Shown piece by piece: positions 11,636 through 23,716 of a DNA stretch of 64,000 nucleotides. Below the pieces are notes generated by a model. It was not told the DNA's origin. It saw only the letters and a program-made list of their open reading frames with translations, and did no database searches. Position 1 is the stretch's first letter; each line of letters starts with the position of its first letter. Location: assembly GCA_949752795.1 (NCBI GenBank), contig OX457056.1, positions 89,798,942 to 89,862,941 of the forward strand. The letters are read 5' to 3'. The DNA is from Hyperoodon ampullatus (taxonomy: Eukaryota; Chordata; Mammalia; Artiodactyla; Ziphiidae). Both the position numbers and the translations under genes were made by a program.

Positions 11636-14600
11636 CTAGGTTCCACATATATGTGTTAATATACGATAGTTGTTTTTCTCTTTCTGACTTAATTTACTCT
11701 GTATGACAGTCTCTAGATCCATCCACGTCTCAACAAATGACCCAATTTTGTTCCTTTTTATGGCTGAGTAATATTCCATTGTATATATGTACCACATCTT
11801 CTTTATCCATTCGTCTGTTGATGGGCATTTAAGTTGCTTCCAAGACCTGGCTATTGTAAATAATGCTGCAATGAACATTGGGGAGCATGTGTCTTTTTGA
11901 ATTATGGTTTTCTCTGGGTATATGCCCAGTAGTGGGATTGCTGGATCATATGGTAATTCTATTTTTGTTTTTTAAGGAACCTCCATCCTGTTCTCCATGG
12001 TGGCTGTATCAATTTACATTCCCACCAACAGTGCAAAAGGGTTCCCTTTCCTCCACACCCTGTCTAGCATTTGTTCTTTGTAGATTTTCTGATGATGCCC
12101 ATTCTAACTGGTGTGAGGTGATACCTCAGTGTAGTTTTGATTTGCATTTCTCTAATAATTAGTGATGGTGAGCAGCTTTTCATGTACTTCTTGGCCATCT
12201 GTATGTCTTCTTTGGAGAAAGGTCTATTTAGGTCTTCTGTCCATTTTTGGATTGGGTTGTTTGTTTTTTTAATATTGAGCTGCATGAGCTGCTTGTAAAT
12301 TTTGGAGATTAATCCTTTGTTGATTCATTTGCAAGTATTTTCTCCCATTCTGAGGGTTGTCTTTTTGTCTTGTTTATGGTTTCCTTTGCTGTACAAAACC
12401 TTTTAAGTTTCATTAGGTCCCATTTGTTTATTTTTGTTTTTATTTCCATTACTCTAGGAAGTGGATCAAAAAAGATCTTGCTGTGATTTATGTCAAAGAG
12501 TATTCTTCCTATGTTTTCCTCTAAGAGTTTTATAGTGTCTGGTCTTACATTTAGGTCTCTAATCCACTTTGAGTTTATTTTTGTGTATGGTGTTAGGGAT
12601 TGTTCTAATTTCATTCTTCTACATGTAGCTGTCCAGTTTTCCCAGCACCACTTATTGAAGAGACTGTCTTTTCTTCATTGTATATCCTTGCCTCCTTTGT
12701 CATAGATTAGTTGACCATAGGTGTGTGGGTTTATCTGGGGGCTTTCTATCCTGTTCCATTGATCTGTGTTTCTGTTTTTGTGCCAGTACCATATTGTCTT
12801 GATTACTGTAGCTTTGTAGTATAGTTTGAAGTCAGGGAGTCTGATTCCTCCAGCTGTTTTTTTCCCTCAAGACTGCTTTGGCTATTCGGGGTCTTTTGTG
12901 TCTCCATACAAATTTTAAGATTTTTTGTTCTAGTTCTGTAAAAAATGCTATTGGTAATTTGATAGGGATTGCATTGAATCTGTAGATTGCTTTGGGTAGT
13001 ATAGTCATTTTCACAATGTTGGTTCTTCCAGTCCAAGAACATGGTATATCTCTCCATTTGTTCATATCATCTTTAATTTCTTTCATCAATGTCTTATAGT
13101 TTTCTGCATACAGGTCTTTCGTCTCCCTAGTTAGGTTTATTCCTAGGTATTTTATTCTTTTTGTTGCAATGGTAAATGGGAGTGTTTCCTGAATTTCTCT
13201 TTCAGATTTTTCATCATTAGTGTATAGGAATGCAAGAGATATCTGTGCATTAGTTTTGTATCCTGCAACTTTACCAGATTCATTGATTAGCTCTAGTAGT
13301 TTTCTGGTGGCATCTTTAGGATTCTCTATGTATAGTATCATGTCATCTGCAAACAGTGACAGTTAATTCTTCTTTTCCAATTTGTATTTCTTTTTCTTCT
13401 CTGATTGCCGTGGCTAGGACTTCCAAAAGTATGTTGAATAATAGAGGTGAGAGTGGACATCCTTGTCTTGTTCCTGATCTTAGAGGAAATGCTTTCAGTT
13501 TTTCACCATTGAGAATGATGTTTGCTGTGGGTTTGTCTTATATGGCCTTTATTATGTTGAGGTAGGTTCCCTCTAGGCCCACTTTCTGGAGAGTTTTTAT
13601 CATAAATGGGTGTTGAATTTTGTCAAAAGCTTTTTCTGCATCTATTGAGATGATCATATGGTTTTTCTTCTTCAGTTTGTTAAAATGGTGTATCACACTG
13701 ATTGATTTGCATATATTGAAGAATCCTTGCATCCCTGGGATAAATCCCACTTGATCTTGGTGTATGATCCTTTTAATGTGTTGTTGTATTCTGTTTGCTC
13801 TTATTTTGTTGAAGATTTTTGCATCTATATTCATCAGTGATATTGGTCTGTGATTTTCTTTTTTGTAGTATCTTTGTTTGGTTTTGGTATCAGGGTGATG
13901 GTGGCCTCATAGAATGAGTTTGGGAGTGTTCCTTCATGTGCAATTTTTTGGAAGAGTTTGAGAAGGATGGGTGTTAGCTCTTCTCTAAATGTTTGATAGA
14001 ATTCACCTGTGAAGCCATCTGGTCCTGGACTTTTGTTTGTTGGAAGATTTTTAATCACAGTTTCAATTTCATTACTTGTGATTGGTCTGTTCATATTTTC
14101 TGTTTCTTCCTGGTTCAGTCTTGGAATGTTATACCTTTCTAAGAATTTGTCCATTTCTTCCAGGTTGTCCATTTTATTGGCATAGAGTTGCTTCTAGTAG
14201 TCTCTTAGGATGCTTTGTATTTCTGCAGTGTCTGTTGCAACTTCTCCTTTTTCATTTCTAATTTTATTGATTTGAGTCCTCTCCCTCTTTTTCTTGATGA
14301 GTCTGGCTAATGGGTTATCAATTTTGTTTATCTTCCCAAAGAACCAGCTTTTAGTTTTATTGATCTTTGCTATTGTTTTCTTTGTTTCTATTTCATTTAC
14401 TTCTGCTCTGATCTTTCTGATTTCTTTCCTTCTGCTAACTTTGGGTTTTGTTTGTTCTTCTTACTCTAGTTCCTTTAGGTGTAAGTTTAGATTGTTTACT
14501 TGAGGTTTTTTGATATTAGTATTGTTACTCCAGCTTTCTTTTGATTTCCATTTGCATGGAATATCTTTTTCCATCCCCTCACTTTCAGTCTGTATGTGTC

Positions 14601-14760
14601 CCTAGGTCTGAAGTGGGTCTCTTGTAGACAGCATATATATGGGTCTTGTTTTTTATCCATTCAGCAAGCCTGTGTCTTTGGTTGGAGCATTTAATCCATT
14701 CACATTTAAGGTAATTATTGATATGTATGTTCCTATGACTATTAATTGTTTTGGGTTTGT
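11636..14760 (-). pseudogene. L1 ORF2, fragmented; endonuclease deleted
   Basis: ORF2 encodes the endonuclease plus reverse transcriptase of L1. Visible blocks on the minus strand: pre-RT ([20 protein letters not shown], 14172-13834), RT ([28 protein letters not shown], 13834-13538), catalytic FADD at 13342-13353, then thumb and C-terminus ([38 protein letters not shown]). Frames shift several times; a 2-nt loss just before FADD (about 13362-13366) separates the palm. Near 14506 the sequence jumps from the early endonuclease to the region after it, losing about 690 bp relative to the copy at 61.56-62.25 kb. Confidence 0.88.
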
Positions 14761-14795
14761 TTTTGTAGGTCCTTTTCTTCTCTTGTGTTTCCCAC

Positions 14796-15695
14796 TTAGA
14801 GAAGTTCCTTTAGCATTTTTTGTAGAGCTGTTTTGGTGGTGCTGAATTCTCTTAGCTTTTGCTTGTCTGTAAAGCTTTTGATTTTTCCATCGAATCTGAA
14901 TGAGATCCTTGCTGGATAGAGTAATCTTGGTTGTAGGTTCTTCCCTTTCATCACTTTAAGTATATCATGCCACTCCCTTCTGGCTTTTACCGTTTCTGCT
15001 GAGAAATCAGCTGTTAACCTTATGGGAGTTCCCTTGTATGTTATTTGTTGTTTTTCCCTTGCTACTTTCAATAATTTTTTTGTGTGTTTAATTTTTGCTA
15101 ATTTGATTAGTATCTGTCTGGGCAAGTTTCTCCTTGGGTTTATCCTGTATGGGACTGTATGCTCTTCCTGGACTTAGGTGGCTATTTCCTTTCCCATGTT
15201 AGGGAAGTTTTCGACTATATTCTCTTCAAATATTTTCTCTGGTCCTTTCTCTCTCTCTTCTCCTTCTGGGACCCCTGCCATGCGAATGTTGTTGCGTTTA
15301 ACGTTATCCCAGAGGTCTCTTATGCTGTCTTCATTTCTTTTCATCCATTTTTCTTTATTCTGTTCTGCAGCAGTGAATTCCACCATTCTGTCTTCCAGGT
15401 CACTTATCCATTCTTCTGCCTCAGTTATTCTGCTATTGATTCCTTCTAGTGTAGTTTTCGTTTCAGTTATTGTATTGTTCACCTCTGTTTGTTTGTTCTT
15501 TAATTCTTCTAGGTCTTTGTTAAACATATCTTGCATCTTCTTGATCTTTGCCTCCATTCCGAGGTCCTGGATCATCTTCACTATCATTATTCTGAATTCT
15601 TTTTCTGGATGGTTGCCTATCTCCGCTTCATTTAGTTGTTTTTCTGAGGTTTTATCTTGTTCCTTCATCTGGTACATAGCCCTCTGCCTTTCCAT
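14796..15695 (-). pseudogene. L1 ORF1, single premature stop
   Basis: L1 ORF1 encodes an RNA-binding chaperone that trimerises through a coiled coil and coats L1 RNA. One frame runs 300 codons including the terminal stop. The first part (to 15174) has the heptad-rich coiled coil (EELKNKQTEVNNTITETK) and the start of the RRM (LRDLWDN-like RDLWDNVKRNNIRMAGVPEG). The rest (15125-14796) carries the C-terminal domain (RQILIKLAKIKHTKKLLKVA, RISFRFDGKIKSF). The only interruption is TAA at 15174-15176, where the sense L1 at 60.9 kb has CAA (Gln). The frame is otherwise unbroken, so this ORF1 decayed by one point mutation. Confidence 0.88.
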
Positions 15696-16659
15696 CTTGT
15701 CTGTCTTTCTGTGAATGTGGGTTTTTTCCCACAGGCTTCAGGATTGTAGTTCTTCTTGCTTCTGCTGTCTGCCCTCTGGTGGATGAGGCTATCTAAGAGG
15801 CTTGATAGGCTGGACTGGTGGTGGGTAGGGCTGACTGTTGCTCTGGTGGCAGAGTTCAGTAAAACTTTAATCCACTTGACTGCTGATGGGTGGGGCTGGG
15901 GTCCCTCCCTGTTGGTTGTTTGGCCTGAGGCAAAGCAACACTGGAGACTACCTGGGCTCTTCGGTGGGGCTAATGACAGACTCTGGGGGGGCTCGCGCCA
16001 AGGAGTACTTCGCAGAACTTCTGCTGCCAGTGTCCTTTTCCCCACGGTGAGCCACAGCCACCCCCGCCTCTGCAGGAGACCCTCCAACACTAGCAGGTAG
16101 GTCTGGTTCTATCTCCCCTGGGTTCACTGCCCCTTCCCCTGGGTCCTGATGCGCACACTACTTTGTGTGTGCCCTCTAAGAGTGGAGTCTCTGTTTCCCC
16201 CAGTCCTGCAATCAAATCCCACTAGCCTTCAAAGTCTGATTCTCTAGGAATTCCTCCTCCCGTTGCCGACGCCCAGATTGGGAAGCCTGACGTGGGGCTC
16301 AGAACCTTCACTCCAGTGGGTGGACTTCTATGGTATAAGTGTTTTCCAGCCTGTGAGTCACCCACCCAGCAGTTATGGGATTTGATGTTACTGTGATTGC
16401 GCCCCTCCTACTGTCTCATTGTGGCTTCTCCTTTGGCTTTTTATGTGGGGTATCTTTTTTGGTGAGTTCCAGTGTCTTCTCGTCTATGATTGTCCAGCAG
16501 CTAGTTGTGATTCTGGTGTTCTCACAAGAGGTAGTGAGAGCACATCCTTCTACTCCACCATCTTGGTTCAGGGCTGACTAACCTTATCTTTAAAATACTT
16601 TTGCTACCTGGCTGAGATGTTGGCATCAAACAGTTAGTAAGTGCACTCATAATGTTGGT

Positions 16660-16850
16660 CTATTATGTGTCATTTACCTTTCATATATTAACTCCTTACA
16701 ACAAACCTAAAGAGAAGGTCTTATTTTCCTGATGGGGAAACTGAGGATTATACAAAGTCTCACTGGGGCTGAACGGTTAGAATCAGTATTTGAGCTCATG
16801 ACTGACTGAAGTACTGTATACTGCTAGTACTGCACTCTGCTAGTTACCTC
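16660..16850 (-). repeat. MIR SINE
   Basis: Reverse MIR core: 'attaactccttacaacaaac' then 'gatggggaaactgaggatta'. Confidence 0.7.
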
Positions 16851-16878
16851 TCCCTTGAAGCAGTGTGGTGGCTTGCTG

Positions 16879-17094
16879 TAGACCAGCATTTTCAGCAATG
16901 GCATTATTGGCATTTGGGGCCAGAGTATTATTTGCTTTGGGGGGCTGTCCTGTGTGTTATAATAGCATCCATGGCCTCTTTCCATTAGCCCTCACCCCCT
17001 CAGTTGTGACAACCAAAAAAGTGTCTAGGTACTATCAAATGTCCCTGAAGGTAGGCAGGAATTGCAGCCAGTCAAGGATCACTGATTTAACACA
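16879..17094 (-). repeat. MER20-like hAT MITE
   Basis: Blocks in MER20 order on the minus strand. On the plus strand they read: 'gcattattggcatttggggc', 'ggggctgtcctgtg', 'gcatccatggcctct', 'cagttgtgacaaccaaaaa', 'caaatgtccctg'. Confidence 0.8.
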
Positions 17095-17543
17095 ACTTAA
17101 GTCATCAACAGTCTGAGGACAAATGTAATTGTCATCTCTGGTAAAGGTCAGTGGCTTTAGGTCACCTTGGATTTCAAAGATCAGGATGGAATTAACCAAG
17201 TAGAATCCCAGCAAAGAACCCCATTCCATCATTCAGCAATACTTTTTGCATACTTTTTTGATCGCTTGACCTTTATCCTCTTGAGATTTTTCTTATTTGA
17301 AGAATACTCATTCCCTGGATGCATAGTATACCACCATGAACATGACTGGACACTAGTTAATTTATTTCAAAATATTCATTGAGTACTTGCCATGTGTTGG
17401 GCATTGTCCAGTTACTGGTTAAAGCAGTGAACCAGATGGTCGTATAGAGCAGATATGAAACAAATAAGCATAGCTCATTCCCCTTTCTTTTGAATAATCT
17501 TGTAAAGCATATCTTTAGATTACAATACAGTGTGTTTATCATG

Positions 17544-17547
<4 letters not shown>

Positions 17548-17578
<31 letters not shown>
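17548..17578. repeat. (CA)n microsatellite
   Basis: About 15 uninterrupted CA units, preceded by 'atgttt' and followed by 'aatacacag'. Likely polymorphic. Confidence 0.95.
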
Positions 17579-17580
<2 letters not shown>

Positions 17581-17869
17581 TACACAGCTTATCACATAGA
17601 GCTAAAGGTTGCCCTCTTTCATATAAATGAATATGAGATAGCACACTAGGAAATTTGTGTTCTGCCAGTTTAAAAAGGTACTTTGGCTCTAGTTTTCAAA
17701 ATGAGCACTTATCTGGTCTAGCTCCATTTCAGAACTTACCTATTGGTTAATGTTTTAATGCTCTGAGTGTTTGCTGCCATAAATAGTGTCCTGGCCATAA
17801 ACATGTCAAAATTTGTCTCATGGGGATTAATCTCTGAAGTATCTCACGTAATGAGGGAATCTCATGAAC

Positions 17870-18010
17870 TTCATGCCTGATCCCTCTCCTGGACTGTGTG
17901 CTCTTTGAGGACAAGAACCACGGAGTTTACACAGAACATTTCATCATTTTGTGTGCAGTGCCTGGAACAGTACTTGGCTGACACATGATAGCTTTTTGGT
18001 ACCTATTTAT
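17870..18010 (+). repeat. L2 3' end fragment
   Basis: 'ctgtgtgctctttgaggaca' with 'gcagtgcctggaacagtact' is the usual L2 tail text. Confidence 0.6.
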
Positions 18011-18775
18011 TAAACAAATATAAGGAGAAGCTATCTCTGAACAGTGAGAGTAGGTTTCACTAAATAAGCCTTCTAAGTTTCTATATTCTGCTCCCTGAAG
18101 ACCATTGAGGTTGTTAATTCAATTTATTTTTTTGTTCTAAGGTAGTTGGAAGTATAAGTTCAATCTTGATAAAGGCAGATAATTTGGGCAGCCAAGGGAG
18201 ATACAAACCTATGAAATCATATGGGAGCATTCAAAACATGGAGGTCTTCAACTGCTGGGTGAAAACCTATGGATATGCCTCTGAAGACCCTGAAGGCATC
18301 ACTTTATACAGTACTTTGCAATAATTGGTGCTTTGAGTATTGGTGCTGAATTCTCAGAAGAAAATTTCTTTAAAGTGCTGTATAAAATGTAGGAAAATTG
18401 AGAACACATTTATAATGATTTCTGTCATGATGAAATTGTTTTGATACTTAAGGGATAAACTTTAAACCTTCTGAAAAAATAGGTTATTCAGAAGAACTTC
18501 TTAGAACAATGAAATTCAAATACCTCATCTATTTTAAAAGATAGATTCTACTTGTTTTATTTCCTTTTTTATGTCTTTTTTGCAGTCTTGTTAGCAGCCA
18601 TTTTAGGGTTACATGCTGTAGATCTTAATATAAACTATAGTTTAGCATGTATAATAAAAGCTGTAACATCATGAAATAACTTAAGATATTGTGAGATAAC
18701 TAAGCTTATATCACTTCTAGAGTTGGTGGTTGTTAGGGTATTCTGGTCGTTACTGCATATAAGAGAGGTGTTATT

Positions 18776-19720
18776 TTATTCATTTATTCATATGTCTATT
18801 CCACGAATATGTATTGGAAGTCTGCTCTGTGTCTGATACTGTTCTAAGCCTAGATTACGTCAGTGGACAAAGGAGATAGAAACTCCCACTCTGATGGGGG
18901 TGGGGAGACAACAAGAGCTAAAATGCAAAACTAGTTATAGATTGTTAGAAAGTGACTTAAAATTCTATGAAAAATAAGAAAGGGAAGGAGAATAGGGATT
19001 GCTGAGACAAGGCTGTGTAGGGGGTGGAATAAAGGAGGAGAGGAGGAATTGGTTGGAGAGGACACGGGGAGTCAGGTATGTGTGGCACTGATGGCTGTTA
19101 TTATAATTCACATGGGAGCCTTTAGAGAGTTTTAAACTGTGGAAAAAGTTTTAAATTGTTGGGGTCTAAATGAAGTGTTAATAGGACAGGTAGTAGGGTC
19201 AGACTAGGGCGATAGTGGTGGAGGTGATGCCAAGCAGTGAGGATCCAGATATATTTTAAAGGGAGAGCCAACAGAATTTGCTGACTGACTGTATGTGGGT
19301 TGTGAGGAACAGGATCCAGGATGGCTCAAAGGTCTTTGGGCTGAGGATCTAGAAGGATGGAGCTGCAGCAACTGACAGGGCTGATCTGTGGAGGAAGCAG
19401 GTTTTGGTGGGGGAGTATCAGGAGCTCCGTTTTGCACATGTTACCATTTGGAGATGAACCCAAATGGAGATGAGCTGCCTAGTTGGCTGTCAAAGGTACA
19501 CATCTGGAATTTTTAGGAAAGAGCTCTGTGCTGGAAGGTGGTTATGTGGGGGGAATCTGTAGAAATTCTCTTCTGATGGCTTTAATTTTCTCAGTAAAAT
19601 AGAGACATGTCATCAGCAGGAGGAAAGTTGAGAGAGCTATGGAAAATTAGAGGAGAGAGGAGAAAGTCTAAAACAGTTGGCTGTAAAAGTGGGAAAGTGA
19701 AGACTAGAAACGCGGTATGA
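18776..19720. repeat. Ancient interspersed repeat, family not assigned
   Basis: Starts 'tcatttattcatatgtctat' and passes through 'ctctgtgtctgatactgttc', a purine-rich middle and 'ttttgcacatgttaccattt'. The phrase order matches a common mammalian repeat I cannot name with confidence. The 77-aa minus-strand frame inside it has no sign of being a gene. Confidence 0.4.
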
Positions 19721-20387
19721 TTGCAGTCAGCATGTCTGGCCAACTTGTGGTTCGTGGTCAAGAATTTAAAGTGACACTAAACATGCTGGAAACTTCTTTG
19801 TCACCATATCTTTGCATATGTTCTTACTTATTGCCAGTTCCTTAGCATTTTTCTGAGAATGTTGCTGCCATTATGAGGGCAAAACATAACAACAACAACA
19901 AAAATTGACACTAATCAGGGACCTTGTATATTTCTCTCAGACACTTTCAACTTGCAGATATTGGAACAGTGTGTGTAGAGATTTAGATCTAACCAATTTG
20001 AATATAACTAGGGTAAGGGTTTTGCCAAGAAAGAAGTGAAAGAGGAGCTAAGAGGCTGAGAGAATGTACAAGGAAGTGATAGCACTGTTGACCACAGAAT
20101 TCAGACTGTGTAAGCAAGGAAGTGCGGCCATGCAAGAATAAAAGGCAGTGAGAAGAGGGTGGGTGGTCAGTTGCTTAGAGGTCCCTGTGGGGTCAGAGAA
20201 TTTTGAAGTCAGGTTAAAAATGAATCATTTATTTTAAATAAATGTTATTTTCATATAACGAATCATATTTCAAATATATGGAAGAGCTTTCTATTAAATA
20301 CATCTAATTAATTTTTTAAACTTAAACACAAATATTTGAGTTTGTTAGCTTTAGTTTTCTTTTTAAAGTTAAAGTGTACACATTTAA

Positions 20388-20724
20388 AAAAAATTTATTT
20401 ATGTATTGGTTGCACTGGGTCTTTGCTGTGGCAGGCCGGCCCCTTAGTTGTGGCTCACAGGCTCCTTAGTTATGGCTCACAGGCTCCTTAGTTGCAGCCC
20501 ACCTGCTCCTTAGTTGCAGCTCGTGGTTTCCTTAGTTGCAGCTGATGGGCTCCTTAGTTGTGACATGTGAACTCTTAGTTGCAGCTGGTGGACTCCTTAG
20601 TTGTGGTATGTGAACTCTTAGTTGAGGCATGTATGTGGGATATAGTTCCCTGACCAGGGATTGAACCCATGTCCCCTGCATTAGAAGGCAAATTCTTAGC
20701 CACCGTGCCACCAGGTAAGTCCCT
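20388..20724 (-). mobile_element. Long CHR-type SINE with internal tandem units
   Basis: A/T-rich tail at left and tRNA-like head at right ('gaacccatgtcccctgcatt', 'ccaccaggtaagtccc'). The body contains about nine successive 20-22 bp units of the form 'ctccttagttgcagct...' between 20440 and 20630, more regular than in the other long copies. Confidence 0.8.
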
Positions 20725-20929
20725 GTTTTTTCAAATGAAGTAAGCTTAGTATTTTTTTCTTCTAAATGACTTAAGTTCTTTTTTCCTTATATTATTCCTA
20801 TCCTTTCTCCCAACCCTCACATCCTTTGGTAGGTTGCCAGATGCTGTATGCCTCCTGCCAACCTATTGCTCAAGTGTTTCTGCCTGGTATCAGAGCCTTC
20901 TAATGACCGCAAAGGCTCTCACTCCATCT

Positions 20930-21120
20930 GAGATATTTGGATTAGACTTGGGTAACCACTTACCAAGCTGTGTCACGTGGGTGAATTTCTCACTCTGAGC
21001 CTCAATTTCTTCATATGTAAGTGGGGATAATAATATGTACTTTGTTGTAAGAATTAAAGTTAATGTATATTTGTCCTGAGCACAGAACTTGGCATGTATA
21101 AATGGTAGATGTTGTTATGA
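20930..21120 (+). repeat. MIR SINE
   Basis: Forward MIR: 'ctctgagcctcaatttcttc', 'gtggggataataatatgtac', 'cagaacttggcatgtataaa'. Confidence 0.8.
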
Positions 21121-21316
21121 TCTTAGGTTTATTGAGTTAATAATCTTTTATTAGAGTTGAATAACTGAATCTCAAAAACATGCTATTCTGTCATTTCAAT
21201 AACATTATTTTAGGAGCATCTAGGATTACCAATGTCAAAACATAGTATTAATGATTAGTATCATTAACATTTTAATATATGTTTGATTTTTTCAGCGTTA
21301 AGAATAGACTAAGACA

Positions 21317-21365
21317 ATAAGAACCTGCTGTATAAAAAAATAAATAAAATTAAATTTAAAAAAGA
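21317..21365 (+). mobile_element. Very short retroposed insert with TSD
   Basis: About 49 bp ('ataagaacctgctgtat' then an A-rich tail with 'aaataaaat') between near-identical 16-bp flanks at 21301-21316 and 21366-21381 (two transitions). This is the structure of an LINE-mobilised fragment cut to almost nothing but tail. Confidence 0.6.
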
Positions 21366-22237
21366 AGAATAGACCAAGGCAGAGTGGGAACTCATTATGA
21401 GTATGGGTGAGATTTTTTTTTAGTTCCCAATAACAGAGATACACACATATAATTGCAACATTTTCTGTCTTTTTGCTAGCTTAATTCAATTTGGAGCCAA
21501 TGCATCAGTGAAAGGTAACTGATTTAGATGTGTGGTCCCTTCAAGAAAGCTGAGGTATATTGAAGAAGAGAGGTAAATCTTTCAGTGTCTAGTTGGAGAT
21601 TTTGTGTGTGTGTATGTGTAGGCTTTATTCTCACAGGAGAGAATTGAAGAAACTCTTTATATTTAATATAAGTTTGGGAACACTAAGAATGGGCAACTTT
21701 TTCCAGAATAAAACAATGCATCTATATGTCCCAGTTATATTTTATACTTCTGCCTTCTTTCAAAATATACATGTTGTATTTGAAATTTTTATTTTGATAT
21801 AAGCATGTTACTCCTTGCTGTAGAGGGTTCTTTCTCTCAGTCTGAGTTAGAGGATGCTTCTCTGATGTAGAACAGTATCTTTTGTTTCTGTCTCCCCACT
21901 ATCAGCCATAGTGTCTATTTTTCAGGTCATGGTTGTTGAATGAATTGGGACTGAGTGAGCTTGGTTTAAGCACTCTTTTCTAAAAAGGGTTATGTGCTTG
22001 AGTAGAGTTGACTTTTTCCTCTTTAGCATCCTAAAAATGACAAAACTGTCACAAAGATTTCTTAGTGGTCAAAGTGAAAGACACTATGACTTAGCTTCTT
22101 ATATACCTGTATAGCACTTCCTTTCATGATAATAATAACCAATTATTAAAAGTAGTTACTTTAGTTCCATGTTTTTGATGATGTATTACCCTAGCCTGTC
22201 CTTTTGTTTACTTCTAAAATATAGAGTATGTACTTCT

Positions 22238-22483
22238 TTTTTTTTTTTTAATAGCAATTGCATTTTATTTATTTATTTATTTATTTATTTTGTGGTACGC
22301 GGGCCTCTCACTGTTGTGGCCTCTCCCGTTGCGGAGCACAGGCTCCAGACGCGCAGGCTCAGCGGCCATGGCTCACGGGCCCAGCCGCTCCACGGCATGT
22401 GGGATCTTCCCGGACCGGGGCACGAACCCGTGTCCCCTGCATCGGCAGGCGGACTCTCAACCACTGCGCCACCAGGGAAGCCC
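22238..22483 (-). mobile_element. Short CHR-type SINE with (TTTA)n tail
   Basis: Perfect 16-bp target-site duplication tagagtatgtacttct at 22222-22237 and 22484-22499. The tail on the left contains a (TTTA)n microsatellite (about 22263-22292), then the full reverse body. Confidence 0.95.
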
Positions 22484-23479
22484 TAGAGTATGTACTTCTA
22501 CTGGAGAGTTAGTTCAAGAAGTTCAATTAACAGGAAATATTAAATAGCATGCAGAACTCCAAGATGACTTTATTTGGCAAATCTGATTCCTTCCACCTAA
22601 TGAATAACCCTGAGGATTATATAACTTTGTTATTCAAGAGCCACACTTTTTCCACTAAATAAATTGACCCTTGTAATCACCAAAGCCTATATTAGACACA
22701 TCTACAATGGTTCATATTTATCTTCTTTTTCAAAGATTACGTGGGGTGAAGAAAAACATTCTCCTTTTGTAGATGGCAGGGCAGTCATTACTAAGGGAGC
22801 CAACATGTTACCCTGACACATGATGCAACAGAGAAACCAACAAAGACATCAGATGATCTTGCTGCCATCATTATTACCCGTCACATAAGGAATTGGTCTC
22901 CTTGAGGTAATAAGCCACTTATAGAGAGAGTTGGACAAGTCAGAGATGACTCAGTTTGGAACCAGCCCAAGTTTTGTCAGGGCTCAGGGGGAGGGTTACC
23001 TGTGACATACAGGTCAAGGAGACTCTCATATTTTGAGTCTACTGCAAAACAGTTCCGGTATTATTCTCAGAAACCTATAGCTATAAAATTTCTCTATTTT
23101 TTATTGACCCTGATAGGTAACTTCTCTTTCTTCCAAGGTTTGGAGCATATGAGAACTTTGATATTGTGTTAGCGTTTTCTCATCTTGGTTGAGAGGATAG
23201 TCTGTCAAGACCTGGACCCATTGTTCTACCTTGCCAAGTTTTTGGAAATGTTGGTTGAAACATTGTAACTGTATTAAATCTGCAGAAAGAATCAACCCTG
23301 AAGGCCTGTCACCAACCTCTGGGGATTTTTTGTGTAAACTAGACCTTCATTATTTTAGTTAATTCTAGCCTCAGACGAGAGGGTCTGCTTGTATCAGCTG
23401 TCAAGTCATTGGTACATAACCTTAGTCTGAAAGGTGATGGGCTTCCTCAAACCAGGAGTGATATCTAATAAACTGGTCA

Positions 23480-23484
<5 letters not shown>

Positions 23485-23525
<41 letters not shown>

Positions 23526-23716
23526 TGGTATGCGGGCCTCTCACTGTTGTGGCCTCTCCCGTTGCGGAGCACAGGCTCCGGATGCGCAGGCTCAGCAGCC
23601 ATGGCTCACGGGCCCAGCCGCTCCGCGGCATATGGGATCCTCCCAGACCGGGGCACGAACCCGTATCCCCTGCATCGGCAGGCGGACTCTCAACCACTGC
23701 GCCACCAGGGAGGCCC
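23485..23716 (-). mobile_element. Short CHR-type SINE, long pure tail
   Basis: Perfect 17-bp duplication ataaactggtcactctt at 23468-23484 and 23717-23733. The tail is an uninterrupted run of about 42 T (23483-23524), suggesting a recent insertion or tail expansion. Confidence 0.95.

Larger units (their letters stand above)
11420..16576 (-). mobile_element. End-to-end L1 retrotransposon with intact 15-bp TSD
   Basis: One insertion from 3' tail (left) to 5'UTR (right), bracketed by the perfect duplication actaaccttatcttt at 11405-11419 and 16577-16591. Order on the minus strand: GC-rich 5'UTR (about 16576-15700), ORF1 (15695-14796), ORF2 (about 14760-11636), short 3'UTR and degenerate A-rich tail. 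It is about 5.16 kb, short of full length mainly because about 0.7 kb of ORF2 endonuclease is missing near 14506. Both ORFs are broken, so it is not autonomous. It lies antisense to ATP10D, upstream of its first coding exon. Confidence 0.93.

Noticed and set aside
15178..15714. 178-aa plus-strand frame
   Set aside because: It is the antisense of L1 ORF1, whose minus-strand coding is recognised.
20440..20640. CRISPR-like regular repeats
   Set aside because: Units are contiguous without spacers and lie inside a SINE of a mammalian genome.
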